21,473 nucleotides of DNA from Proteobacteria bacterium UBA1844 (GCA_002338615.1 DDIS01000098.1:1-21473), one strand, 5' to 3'; positions 7,254 through 15,862 are shown, numbered from the stretch's first letter. A program made the numbers and translations. The notes: generated from the letters alone by a model not told the origin.

Positions 7254-8909
7254 ATGAACGCCTGCAAGACATTATCGCTGGTCCTGTCGCTGGTTATTTC
7301 GGTGGCGGGCTGTGGTGGCGGTGGCGGGGAACCCGCTCCGGCGCCACCGATAACGCCGCCACCGACTGCAATCAGCAAAGCGGATGCCTCGCGATTTCTG
7401 AACCAGTCCACCTTCGGCGCGACGGAAACGGCGGCGCAGCAATTGATCGATACCGGTTACGAGGCCTGGATCGACGCCCAAATGCAGCTGCCAGCAGCGA
7501 CCCAGTTGCCACATCTGCAATCCCTGCCGCCGCCGATGTTTCCCAACGAGCAACAGGCGGATCGCCTGGATATCTGGTTTCGCAATGCCCTGCACGGCGA
7601 CGACCAGTTGCGGCAGCGTGTCGCGTTCGCCTTATCGGAACTGTTTGTGGTGTCGCAGTTCGGTGCCCTCAACGACCAGCCCTGGGCCATGGCGGATTTT
7701 TACGACCTCCTGGCCCGGCATGCTTTTGGCAATTATCGGGACTTGCTTGAAGACGTGACTCTGCATCCGGCAATGGGCGTTTACTTAAGCATGCTGGGCA
7801 ACCAGAAGCCGAATGCGGCGCGGAATATCCGGCCGGATGAAAACTATGCGCGCGAAGTCATGCAATTGTTCTCGATCGGCCTGGTTGAACTGAACAACGA
7901 CGGCAGCGTAGTCCTCGACATTAACGGGCAACCTGTACCCGTTTACGACCAGTCGGTCATCGAGGGTTTTGCCCATGTGTTCACAGGCTGGAGCTACGCG
8001 GGCTTTGCGGACCTGCGTGCAGCCTATGCAACCAACGAAAACCAGGTTCAGCCGATGCAGCTCTACCCGGATTTCCACGATTCCGGCGCGAAGAATTTGC
8101 TCGGTGGCGTGCAGGTACCGGCCGGCCAGACCGGCGAGCAGGATCTCGACGCCGCACTCGACAATTTGTTCAATCACCCGAACGTTGGTCCCTTTGTCGC
8201 GATTCGACTGATCCAACGCTTGACCAGCAGCAACCCGTCGCCGGCCTACATCGGCCGGGTCGCCGCAGCATTCAATAACAACGGCTCGGGCGTACGCGGC
8301 GATCTGGCTGCCGTCGTGCGGGCCATCCTGCTTGATGTGGAAGCGCGGCCAAAGAACGTTTCCGAATTGGACGGCAAGATCAAGGAGCCTTTGCTGCGTC
8401 TCACGCAACTCTGGCGCAATTACGATGCCAGGTCCGAGGCCGGTGGCTACGATTTTTCTGTTGCCTACATCGTGCTGGGCCAGGGGCCGCAGCAGTCGCC
8501 GTCGGTGTTCAATTTTTTCAGTCCGTTTTATGCGCCGCCGGGTGAAATCCGCGACCTGGGACTGGTGGCGCCCGAAATGCAGATTGCAACCGAGTTCCAG
8601 AATACCTTCGTGACTAACTGGATGTTCTACCAGACCTTTTTCTACAACTGGATGGTCGATCGCAATGCCCCGGATTACAGTGCCGATTCAATACTGATCG
8701 ATTTTTCGGAAGAGTCCGGGATTGCTGCCGACCCGGCTCTCTTGGTGGCACGGGTGTCCGACAAACTGCTGGGTGGCGTCATTTCGGACACCCTGCGTGG
8801 CGAGGTGATCGGCATGGTCGAACGGATTCCGGCCAGCGAATCGGTGCTGCGTGCTGCAGAGGCCATTTACCTGGTTGTCACCTCGCCCGAGTATGCGTAT
8901 CAGCGCTAG
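7254..8909 (+). CDS. DUF1800 domain lipoprotein
   Basis: This 551-residue exported protein begins with a signal peptide ending in lipobox VAGC (Cys20, followed by Gly), then a glycine and proline-rich linker to about residue 40. The DUF1800 domain fills the rest: ADASRFLNQSTFGAT near its start, RVAFALSELFVVS, the hallmark YAREVMQLFSIGLVELN from residue 198, GFAHVFTGW, and a final LVVTSPEYAYQR. The biochemical function of DUF1800 proteins is not established as far as I know. They are commonly encoded next to a DUF1501 protein, as here (8 nt apart), which suggests that the two act together in the periplasm or at the outer membrane. The gene follows the sheath gene after 106 bp. Confidence 0.93.
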   Translation: MNACKTLSLVLSLVISVAGCGGGGGEPAPAPPITPPPTAISKADASRFLNQSTFGATETAAQQLIDTGYEAWIDAQMQLPAATQLPHLQSLPPPMFPNEQQADRLDIWFRNALHGDDQLRQRVAFALSELFVVSQFGALNDQPWAMADFYDLLARHAFGNYRDLLEDVTLHPAMGVYLSMLGNQKPNAARNIRPDENYAREVMQLFSIGLVELNNDGSVVLDINGQPVPVYDQSVIEGFAHVFTGWSYAGFADLRAAYATNENQVQPMQLYPDFHDSGAKNLLGGVQVPAGQTGEQDLDAALDNLFNHPNVGPFVAIRLIQRLTSSNPSPAYIGRVAAAFNNNGSGVRGDLAAVVRAILLDVEARPKNVSELDGKIKEPLLRLTQLWRNYDARSEAGGYDFSVAYIVLGQGPQQSPSVFNFFSPFYAPPGEIRDLGLVAPEMQIATEFQNTFVTNWMFYQTFFYNWMVDRNAPDYSADSILIDFSEESGIAADPALLVARVSDKLLGGVISDTLRGEVIGMVERIPASESVLRAAEAIYLVVTSPEYAYQR

Positions 8910-8917
8910 AGAGTCTT

Positions 8918-10291
8918 ATGTCGAGAATCAAGCAAACAGGCATCAACCGCCGGCAGTTTCTGCAACGAAGCAGTTTTGCCGCAGCAAGTTTGGCAGCGAC
9001 ACCGGGCCTTGCCTGGTCGCAGGTCGTCGGTGGCGCTGGCAGCTTCAATGATTATCGCGCGCTCGTTTGTGTGTTCCTGTTTGGTGGTAATGACTCTTTT
9101 AACATGCTCGTGCCGCGCAGCAATGCCGAATACAATGTGTATGCCGCCGCGCGGCAGAATCTTGCCATCGCGCAAAGCGACTTGTTGCCCATCGCGCCCG
9201 TGCCCGGTGACGGCGTGGACTACGGCCTGCACCCAAGCATGGCGGGCATACAGCGCCTGTTCGAAAATAGCGCCGCAGCATTTGTCAGTAACGTCGGACC
9301 ACTGCTGCAGCCCACCACGAAAACGCAAATTTACGACCAGTCGGCGAACCTGCCACCGCAGCTGTTTTCGCACAACGACCAGCAGGATCAATGGTTGTCA
9401 CTAAAGGGCAAAGCGACGAGTAGCACCGGTTGGGCAGGGCGCATGGCCGACCTGATACGAACGGCTGTGAGTAGCCAGCAAATGGCAACCAATGTATCGC
9501 TCAACGGCAGCAACCTGTTTCAATCGGCGGACGAAACGATCGCGTATGTCATGGGTCCGAACGGGCCGCTGCAATTTGAAGGCTTTTCGACCGATCCCGC
9601 AGAGTTGCTCTTCGAGCAACGCCTCGCGTTCGAGCGAATTCTGGCAGCTGATTATGGCTCCGTTTACGAACGCGCCTTCGCCGATGTGCAGCAACGCGCG
9701 ATCAAAGCCGCGGATGCAGTGTCCATGGCCATCGCCGGCGCCCCGGCGATGAATACGGTATTTCCAGGCAGCCAGCTCGGTCAGCAGCTGGAGACCGTGG
9801 CCAAACTCATCGCAGTACGTGACGAATTGCAAATGCAACGCCAGGTGTTTTTCGTCGCTGCGGGTGGTTTTGACAGTCACGACAAGCAAAACGAGGATCA
9901 GCCCGCGTTGCTGGGCGGTGTCAGTGAGAGCATCAAGGCGTTTTACGATGCATCCGTTGAACTCGGCTTCTCCGACCAGGTAACCACCTTCACGCAGTCC
10001 GACTTCGGTCGCACACTGACGTCCAATGGTGATGGCACGGATCACGCATGGGGTGGCAATCAGATCGTCGTGGGCGACGCGGTGCAGGGCCGCCGCATCA
10101 TTGGTACTTACCCGCTGCTTGAAATCGACGGCGCGGACGATGTTGGCGGCGGCCGTATGATTCCCGGTACTTCGGCGGATCAGTACGCGGCGACTCTCGC
10201 AAAGTGGTTCGGTATCGACGATTCCGAACTGTCAGTGGTCGCGCCCAACATCAACAATTTCGCGGTTCGCGACCTTGGATTCATGATTTGA
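8918..10291 (+). CDS. DUF1501 family protein with Tat signal
   Basis: This 457-residue protein begins with a twin-arginine signal, NRRQFLQ (Arg11-Arg12), followed by a hydrophobic stretch SFAAASLAATPGLAW, so it is predicted to be exported folded. DUF1501 signatures are LFGGNDSFNML (54-64), GGFDSHDKQ and QSDFGRTL (360-367), followed by DHAWGGNQ. DUF1501 is related to the sulfatase/alkaline-phosphatase superfamily by distant similarity, but no activity is assigned to it with confidence. It starts 8 nt after the DUF1800 stop and is almost certainly in the same transcript. Tat export fits a metal cofactor, which is an inference. Confidence 0.94.
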   Translation: MSRIKQTGINRRQFLQRSSFAAASLAATPGLAWSQVVGGAGSFNDYRALVCVFLFGGNDSFNMLVPRSNAEYNVYAAARQNLAIAQSDLLPIAPVPGDGVDYGLHPSMAGIQRLFENSAAAFVSNVGPLLQPTTKTQIYDQSANLPPQLFSHNDQQDQWLSLKGKATSSTGWAGRMADLIRTAVSSQQMATNVSLNGSNLFQSADETIAYVMGPNGPLQFEGFSTDPAELLFEQRLAFERILAADYGSVYERAFADVQQRAIKAADAVSMAIAGAPAMNTVFPGSQLGQQLETVAKLIAVRDELQMQRQVFFVAAGGFDSHDKQNEDQPALLGGVSESIKAFYDASVELGFSDQVTTFTQSDFGRTLTSNGDGTDHAWGGNQIVVGDAVQGRRIIGTYPLLEIDGADDVGGGRMIPGTSADQYAATLAKWFGIDDSELSVVAPNINNFAVRDLGFMI

Positions 10292-10298
10292 TATCCTT

Positions 10299-10313
10299 GC
10301 TCGTTTGACGAGC
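10299..10313 (+). other. Small hairpin between DUF1501 and DUF885 genes
   Basis: GCTCGT-TTG-ACGAGC is a perfect 6-bp inverted repeat in the 36-nt gap. No T-run follows, so it is more likely an mRNA processing or stability element than a terminator. Confidence 0.3.
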
Positions 10314-10327
10314 CTGGAATCCGAATC

Positions 10328-12133
10328 ATGCGATCGACCAAGGTAGTATTGCTTGCCGCACTGCTCGCGCTTTGCGCCTGTAGCCAGAAAGATCCGGCTA
10401 CGACGACGAACGGCGGCAGCGCCACGGGCAGCACTAGCGACGCGGCGCAGCTCGCACGACTGTTTGACGAACATTTCGAACGCGAACTCGAGCTCAACCC
10501 ACTCGACGCGACAGCCATCGGTGATGATCGGTACAACGATCGTCTGGCGCTCACCAACAGCGCAGAGTACCGCGCGGCCGAGCAGGCACTCGATGAGGAG
10601 TTTCTAACCCGCCTGCTGGCCATTGATCGCGAGCAACTCGGCTACCAGGATCAGCTCAGCTACGACATGTTTCGGGTGTTGCGTGAGCAATCGCTCGAAG
10701 CTAATCAGTTCCCGTTTCACCTGCAGCCGATCAACCAGTTTTACCTGTTGACGAGCTCTTTCGTGCGTCTCGGCAGTGGTGCCAGCGTGCACCCTTTCGA
10801 GACGGTAAAGGATTACGATGATTTCTTGAGTCGCGTGGATGATTTCGTGATCAACGTGGATCTCGCAATCGACAACATGAAAGAAGGCATGCGCGAAGGG
10901 ATCGTGCAACCAGAAGTCCTGATGGTAAAGGTCATTCCGCAGCTTGAATCGCAGTTCCATGACAATGCCGAGGACAGCGATTTCTGGATGCCGATAGCCG
11001 ACATGCCTGATAGTTTCAGTGCGGAGGATCGTGTGCGACTGACCGCCCTGTACCGCGACACGATAGAAAGCCGGATTATCCCGAGCTTCGAGCGGCTCGA
11101 TAATTTTATTGGCGATGAGTACATGGCGGCGGCGCGCGATACGGTTGGCCTCGGTGACTTGCCGAATGGCAAGGCCTGGTATGAGTACATGGTCAGGCTC
11201 CGCACGACCACGAATCTGACGCCTGCCGAGATCCACGAGATTGGGCTCGACGAAGTGGCCCGTATACATGGCGAAATGCAGCAAGTGATGGACGAAGTCG
11301 GTTTTGACGGCGACCTGAAAGAGTTCTTCGATTTCGTCAATACGGACGACCAGTTCTTTTTCGAAGAACCGGAACAACTGATCCAGGGCTATCGCGACAT
11401 GTCCGCGCATATTACGGAGCTGACCAGGACCCTGTTCGACATTGCACCGAAAACTGCTTTTGAAGTGCGCAGGGTTGAGCCGTTCCGGGAGCAGTCTGCA
11501 TCGGGCGGGTCGTACATGGGCGGTACGCCCGATGGCGCGCGGCCTGGCGTCTTCTATGCGAATGCGTACAACATCCGGGCGCGTCCGAAATGGGCGATGG
11601 AATCGCTGTTCCTGCATGAAGCCATCCCGGGTCACCATTTCCAGATATCCCTGCAACAGGAAAACGAGGAAATCCCGCAGTTTCGGCGCTTCGCGCGTTT
11701 TACGGCGTTCAGCGAAGGCTGGGGGCTCTATGCCGAAACGCTGGGTAGGGAACTCGGTGTTTACACAGACCCTTACCAGTACTTTGGTGCCCTGAATGCC
11801 GAACTCTGGCGATCCATTCGACTGGTGGTGGATACCGGGATTCATGCCATGGGCTGGTCGCGCCAGGACGTACTCGACTACATGTACGCGAACTCGGCAG
11901 TCGCGCCGGCTCGCGCCATTTCCGAGGCGGAACGATTCATGGCGATCCCCGGCCAGGCGCTGGCTTACAAAATCGGTCAACTCAAGATTCGCGAAATTCG
12001 CAACAAGGCGGAACAGCGCCTGGGCGAGGAATTCGACGTGGTCGCGTTTCATCGCGAAGTCTTGCAGGACGGTCCGATGCCCCTGTCCATGCTGGAGTCG
12101 AAACTCGATCGCTGGGTCGATGCACAGCTTTAG
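10328..12133 (+). CDS. DUF885 family lipoprotein, predicted metallopeptidase
   Basis: This is a 601-residue DUF885 protein. It has a short signal peptide with lipobox LCAC (Cys18 followed by Ser, predicting outer-membrane sorting) and a Thr/Ser/Gly-rich linker to about residue 38. The zinc-peptidase-like motif HEAIPGHH lies at residues 430-437 and is followed by FRRFARFTAFSEGWGLYAETLG, where the Glu of SEGW is the likely third ligand. SGGSYMGGTPDGARPGVFYANAYN before the motif is also typical. Members of this family are treated as metallopeptidases, but substrates are mostly unknown. It lies 36 nt after the DUF1501 gene and may share its transcript; the GTPase gene starts 18 nt after its stop. 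Confidence 0.93.
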   Translation: MRSTKVVLLAALLALCACSQKDPATTTNGGSATGSTSDAAQLARLFDEHFERELELNPLDATAIGDDRYNDRLALTNSAEYRAAEQALDEEFLTRLLAIDREQLGYQDQLSYDMFRVLREQSLEANQFPFHLQPINQFYLLTSSFVRLGSGASVHPFETVKDYDDFLSRVDDFVINVDLAIDNMKEGMREGIVQPEVLMVKVIPQLESQFHDNAEDSDFWMPIADMPDSFSAEDRVRLTALYRDTIESRIIPSFERLDNFIGDEYMAAARDTVGLGDLPNGKAWYEYMVRLRTTTNLTPAEIHEIGLDEVARIHGEMQQVMDEVGFDGDLKEFFDFVNTDDQFFFEEPEQLIQGYRDMSAHITELTRTLFDIAPKTAFEVRRVEPFREQSASGGSYMGGTPDGARPGVFYANAYNIRARPKWAMESLFLHEAIPGHHFQISLQQENEEIPQFRRFARFTAFSEGWGLYAETLGRELGVYTDPYQYFGALNAELWRSIRLVVDTGIHAMGWSRQDVLDYMYANSAVAPARAISEAERFMAIPGQALAYKIGQLKIREIRNKAEQRLGEEFDVVAFHREVLQDGPMPLSMLESKLDRWVDAQL

Positions 12134-12151
12134 GGCCCCGACGTCCAGGCG

Positions 12152-13654
12152 ATGAAACTCGATCGCTTTATTCGCATCGTACTAGCGCTCGCCATCGTCG
12201 TTGTTTTCATCGTTGCGACGGGTGCACTGCTGTTTGTCACCGAGTCCGCACTCAACGTGTGGGACCGGCTCAAGACCGGCCCGGCAATCCTGCTGTACAC
12301 CTACGTCCTGCTCCTGCTCGGTATAGTACTTGGCGCGGCCTTCCTGATCTGGCGCCTCGTAATCCGCCGCCAGCGCCGCCCAAAAAAAGGACAGCCACCA
12401 AAACCCCTGTCGCGACAGGACATAGAAAGTCGCCTGCGGGAGGCCGAAAAAGCCGGTGTTGATGTCAGCACAGCACAGGCCGAACTGAAAGAGCTTGCGA
12501 GCCGGTACGCAGCCGGTGTCATCCATTTGTGCTTCTTCGGCAATGTCAGCACCGGGAAAAGCTCGCTGATCAAGGCGCTGGTGCCGGAGGCCGATGTCAG
12601 GATCGATATCGTGGGCGGCTCGACCAGCGACGTGCGTCATTTCCGGTGGCAGAACGACAACGGCAGCGAAATATTGCTCACCGATGTGCCGGGCACGGGC
12701 GGCCACGAGGACGGTTACGACGCCGTGGCGCTGGAAGAAGCGCGCCGCGCGCATGTCGTGCTGTTTGTCTGTGAAGGGGACCTGACCCGCGCCGAGGCGG
12801 CCGCAATCAGGGAACTGCTGGCGCTTGACAAGCCGATGGTGCTGGTTATGAACAAGGCGGACCGCTTCACCATCGATGAGCAGGCACGGCTGATGCAGCG
12901 CCTGTTCGAGCGCCTTGACGACATAGGTGGTGACTTGTCGCGGGATCGCGTGGTCGCGGTATCGGCGGGCGGCGAGCTTGATGTGCTGGAGCGCAGCGAG
13001 GGCGGACGGGAAGTGGCCGTGCGCCGACAACGCCCCGCGGACATCGGTGTCCTGGTAGTCGCGATCAACCGTCTCCTCGAAGCTGAGCAGGCGCCGCTCG
13101 ATGCGCGTCGCGATCGCGCCGTGTTCCAGCTCGCAGCGGACAAGCTCGAGGCGGCGGAAAGAGTCTATCGTCAGCAACGGTCCGAGCAGATCATTCGTCA
13201 TTCCACGCGCAAAGCTATTATTGGCGCAATGGCGGCGATCAGCCCCGGCACTGATATCCTGATACAGGGCTATATTGGTACGACCATGACCCAGGCACTG
13301 TGCAAATTGTACGGTGCCGCACCGCGCGATCTCGATATCGAGGAATTCCTGAGCTTGAGCCAAAGCCGCGTCGGCCGCGCGCTGCCGCTCACGCTCGCCG
13401 TGGCGGGCAACGGTCTTAAAGCCTTTCCGGGCGTTGGCACGGTTGCCGGTGGCTTCGTGCACGCAGTAGCCTATGGGCTGATATTCGACGCGCTGGGCCG
13501 AAGTCTCGTCATGACGTTGACGAAGCACGGTGAACTCAATCCCGACGTCGCGGCCAAAGAGTTCGAGGAGCGCATCAGTGAGCAGGTGGAAGCAGGTATT
13601 AAGCGGGTTGCCAGGATGGCCCTGGAGGAAAAAGCCGGCGCTGGCAACAAGTAG
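12152..13654 (+). CDS. Membrane GTPase with DUF697-like C-terminus (first of pair)
   Basis: This 500-residue protein has two N-terminal membrane segments (about 7-30 and 45-68), a basic stretch (71-80), and a coiled-coil-prone helix (87-118). A TRAFAC-type GTPase domain follows: P-loop GNVSTGKS (130-137), switch-I Thr candidate Thr158, G3 DVPG (178-181) and G4 NKAD (234-237). The C-terminus (about 345-485) is a hydrophobic, glycine-rich region with AIIGAMAAISPGTDILIQGYIG, resembling the DUF697/YcjF region that associates with membranes. The next gene encodes a paralogous GTPase and starts inside this one, which suggests a hetero-complex on the inner membrane; this is an inference. Function is unknown. 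The ATG at 12152 directly precedes the first membrane segment. Confidence 0.85.
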   Translation: MKLDRFIRIVLALAIVVVFIVATGALLFVTESALNVWDRLKTGPAILLYTYVLLLLGIVLGAAFLIWRLVIRRQRRPKKGQPPKPLSRQDIESRLREAEKAGVDVSTAQAELKELASRYAAGVIHLCFFGNVSTGKSSLIKALVPEADVRIDIVGGSTSDVRHFRWQNDNGSEILLTDVPGTGGHEDGYDAVALEEARRAHVVLFVCEGDLTRAEAAAIRELLALDKPMVLVMNKADRFTIDEQARLMQRLFERLDDIGGDLSRDRVVAVSAGGELDVLERSEGGREVAVRRQRPADIGVLVVAINRLLEAEQAPLDARRDRAVFQLAADKLEAAERVYRQQRSEQIIRHSTRKAIIGAMAAISPGTDILIQGYIGTTMTQALCKLYGAAPRDLDIEEFLSLSQSRVGRALPLTLAVAGNGLKAFPGVGTVAGGFVHAVAYGLIFDALGRSLVMTLTKHGELNPDVAAKEFEERISEQVEAGIKRVARMALEEKAGAGNK

Positions 13655-14930
13655 CGACCCCGACCATCTGGCCCTCGCGCGTGAAAGCCTGCGGCAACTG
13701 ATCGACGATGCGCGCCTGCCGCCCGGCGTGCGCGATTCGCTCGCGCTGGACTATGCCGCCGTGCAGGCGATGCTCGACAAGCTCGAACACGGCCACATTC
13801 ATCTCGCCGTGTTCGGTCGCGTCAGCACCGGCAAGTCTTCGCTTCTGAACGCGTTGATTGGCGAGGAAGCATTTTCGGTCAGTCCGCTGCACGGCGAAAC
13901 CAAGGGTTCATCGATGCAGGCCTGGAATGAGGTCGAAGCGGGCGGTGTGTACCTGATCGACACACCGGGTCTCGACGAGGCGGGTGGTGAGGATCGTGAA
14001 CTGCTGGCTCGTGAAGTCACGCGCCGCGCCGATCTCGTGCTGTTCGTGGTCGACGGCGACATCACGGAATCGGAGCTGGATGCGCTCCGGACCCTGTTGA
14101 CCCAGGGCCGCCCGGTTATCGTTGTGCTGAACAAAACCGATCTCTACACCAGCGACGAGCAGGCCCGGCTGCTGGCGGTGCTGAAAGCGAGAACCCGCGG
14201 CCTGGTCGACCCGGACCATATCGTTGCCGTCGCGGCGCAACCACGCCCGCAGCTGCTGGTTGAAAAGGACACCCACGGGATGGAACATACCAGCGAGCGG
14301 CCGCGCGCGCCGGATGTTGAGCGCCTGCGCCTGAAGCTCTGGGACATTCTGAACGCCGAGGGCAAGACGCTGGCGGCCATGAACGCCAGCCTGTTCGCAG
14401 CGGATCTCAGCGACCAGGTCGGCAAGCGCATACTGGCGGCACGACGCGAACTCGGTGACCGGTTGATACGGACTTATTGCGTTGCCAAGGGTGTCGCCGT
14501 CGCCTTCAATCCGGTCCCCGTGGCCGATCTGTTCGCCGCTGCTTTCATCGATGTCGGCATGGTTGTGCACCTGTCCCGGGTCTACGGGTTGCCACTCAGC
14601 CGCCGGGAAGCCGGCTCACTGGTCGGCATCATCGTCGCGGAATCGGCCGCCATCATGGCAACGGTCTGGGCGGTTCACCTGGGTTCGAGCGTACTCAAGC
14701 TTGGCACGGCCGGATTGTCGACCATCGCGACGGCGGCGGCGCAGGGGGCGGTCGCGTACTACAGCACCCTGGTCGTAGGCCGCGTTGCCGGTGAGTACCT
14801 CGCGAAGGGTAAGTCGTGGGGCGACGCCGGCCCAAAGAAGGTTATCCAGAAAATCCTGGACAGCCTGGATCGCGACACCGTGTTGCGCGATGCGCGCAAT
14901 GAAATTCGTGCCCGATTGCAGCGGAATTGA
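13578..14930 (+). CDS. GTPase with DUF697-like C-terminus (second of pair)
   Basis: This 450-residue GTPase is a paralogue of the preceding protein but lacks the two N-terminal membrane segments. From GTG 13578 the motifs are P-loop GRVSTGKS (80-87), switch region LHGETKG with a conserved Thr, G3 DTPG (128-131) and G4 NKTD (185-188). The C-terminus contains a long hydrophobic Ala/Gly-rich stretch (LVGIIVAESAAIMATVWAVH and on) similar to the end of its partner. The start is inferred: GAGGAG at 13565-13570 is 7 nt before GTG 13578, whereas GTG 13530 has no good site and no ATG lies upstream of the P-loop. The gene therefore overlaps its neighbour by 77 nt in another frame, implying coupled translation. 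Its stop TGA overlaps the ATG of the ATL gene. The cellular role is unknown. Confidence 0.83.
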   Translation: MSRWKQVLSGLPGWPWRKKPALATSSDPDHLALARESLRQLIDDARLPPGVRDSLALDYAAVQAMLDKLEHGHIHLAVFGRVSTGKSSLLNALIGEEAFSVSPLHGETKGSSMQAWNEVEAGGVYLIDTPGLDEAGGEDRELLAREVTRRADLVLFVVDGDITESELDALRTLLTQGRPVIVVLNKTDLYTSDEQARLLAVLKARTRGLVDPDHIVAVAAQPRPQLLVEKDTHGMEHTSERPRAPDVERLRLKLWDILNAEGKTLAAMNASLFAADLSDQVGKRILAARRELGDRLIRTYCVAKGVAVAFNPVPVADLFAAAFIDVGMVVHLSRVYGLPLSRREAGSLVGIIVAESAAIMATVWAVHLGSSVLKLGTAGLSTIATAAAQGAVAYYSTLVVGRVAGEYLAKGKSWGDAGPKKVIQKILDSLDRDTVLRDARNEIRARLQRN

Positions 14931-15289
14931 TGGACAGCAAAACCCGCATGCAGCGAATTCTCGAGGTGATCCGTGACATTCCCCGCGGTTCGGTCGCAAG
15001 TTACGGGCAAATTGCCGAGATCGCGGGCATACCGCGTGGCGCGAGACAGGTCGGCTACACGCTCAGGAACCTGCCGGACGGGCACACTGTCCCCTGGTAC
15101 CGCGTTGTGCAGGCGTCTGGCAAGATCGCTTTTGCGCCCGGCAGCCGGCAATATGCGGAGCAACAAAAGCGGCTGGCCAAGGAAGGCATCGCCGCGCGAA
15201 AAGGACGCATCGACATGCACAAGTATCGCTGGCAGCCGGACCTTGATGAACTGCTGTGGAAGCCGTCTGCCAGCTGGGACGAGCAATGA
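14930..15289 (+). CDS. Alkyltransferase-like (ATL) DNA-repair protein
   Basis: This 119-residue protein has the MGMT/Ogt DNA-binding domain, but the reactive cysteine of the PCHR motif is replaced: it reads PWYR with Trp56. This is diagnostic of ATL proteins, which bind O6-alkylguanine without removing the alkyl group and flag it for nucleotide excision repair. Tyr25 (in SYGQIA) and the Arg39 finger (RQVG) are present for base flipping. The ATG at 14930 overlaps the GTPase stop as TGATG, so translation is probably coupled; a TTG three bases upstream is a poor alternative. The C-terminal tail (DMHKYRWQPDLDELLW) is usual for gammaproteobacterial ATLs. Its operon with GTPases has no obvious functional logic. 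Confidence 0.93.
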   Translation: MDSKTRMQRILEVIRDIPRGSVASYGQIAEIAGIPRGARQVGYTLRNLPDGHTVPWYRVVQASGKIAFAPGSRQYAEQQKRLAKEGIAARKGRIDMHKYRWQPDLDELLWKPSASWDEQ

Positions 15290-15308
15290 ACCACTGCACG
15301 AAACAAGG

Positions 15309-15372
15309 CACGAAACAAAGGACACCCACATGACGGCAGTCACGAAACAAAGGACACCCACATGACGGCAGT
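15309..15372 (+). repeat. Perfect 32-bp tandem duplication over a gene start
   Basis: Two identical 32-bp units (15309-15340 and 15341-15372) each contain CACGAAACAAAGGA, a CCCAC spacer and ATGACGGCAGT. Each unit thus carries a ribosome site and a start codon. A third, partial copy (CACGAAACAAGG) is at 15297-15308. The second copy supplies the start of the hydrolase gene. Confidence 0.95.
15330..15365 (+). other. 11-codon upstream reading frame overlapping the hydrolase start
   Basis: The ATG of the first repeat copy opens the frame MTAVTKQRTPT and ends at TGA 15363-15365, overlapping the hydrolase ATG 15362 as ATGA. It has the same AAAGGA ribosome site as the hydrolase. It arises because the 32-bp repeat unit is not a multiple of three. 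It could couple or modulate hydrolase translation. Confidence 0.45.
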
Positions 15373-15862
15373 CGTTTTTTCCCACGGCCAGGAGAGTGGT
15401 CCATGGGGCACCAAGATTCGCGCGATGGCTGAACTGGTCACATCGATGGGCTGCAGCGCCATTAGCATCGACTACCAGGGCATCGCCGACCCGGGCGCGC
15501 GCGTGAGCAGGTTGCTTAGCGAAGCAGAGGCCGTCGATGACGACCTTTTGTTGATCGGCTCGAGTATGGGCGGACACGTCGCCACCGCCGCCGCCGACCG
15601 CCTGCAGGCCATCGGCCTGTTCGTACTGGCACCGGCATTTTATATGCCGGGCTACGAGGACCTGACACCACCGGTACCCCGTATGCCACTTTGCATCGTG
15701 CATGGGTGGCGCGATACGGTTGTGCCCGTGGAGAACAGTATTCGATACGCAAGGAACAGTCTTGCGACATTGCATATAGTTGACGGCGATCACCGTCTGA
15801 CTGAAAACCTGGCGGATATCTGCAGCTACCTGCGGCTGTTTGTCGAAAAAGTTGATGGGTGA
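15362..15862 (+). CDS. Small alpha/beta hydrolase
   Basis: This is a 166-residue cytoplasmic alpha/beta-hydrolase-fold protein. The nucleophile elbow is GSSMGG with Ser68; Asp118 (HGWRDTVVP) and His144 (DGDHRL) complete the triad. The oxyanion-side motif is SHGQESGPWG near residues 7-16. It is short compared with classical hydrolases and lacks an obvious lid domain, like small YcfP/YqiA-type esterases; the substrate is unknown. The start is ATG 15362 with AAAGGA upstream, inside the second copy of a 32-bp duplication; starting at the first copy would be out of frame. It lies 72 nt after the ATL gene and may be in the same transcript as the GTPases. Confidence 0.9.
   Translation: MTAVVFSHGQESGPWGTKIRAMAELVTSMGCSAISIDYQGIADPGARVSRLLSEAEAVDDDLLLIGSSMGGHVATAAADRLQAIGLFVLAPAFYMPGYEDLTPPVPRMPLCIVHGWRDTVVPVENSIRYARNSLATLHIVDGDHRLTENLADICSYLRLFVEKVDG

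Noticed and set aside
10604..12052. 482-codon open frame antisense to the DUF885 gene
   Set aside because: A shadow of a GC-rich sense gene with an intact HEAIPGHH motif; no ribosome site or family features on the minus strand.
12182..13528. 448-codon open frame antisense to the first GTPase
   Set aside because: The sense strand carries all GTPase motifs; the antisense product is rich in Arg/His/Gln typical of GC-bias shadows.
15297..15372. CRISPR-like repeats
   Set aside because: The copies are directly tandem with no spacers and contain a gene start; no cas genes are present.
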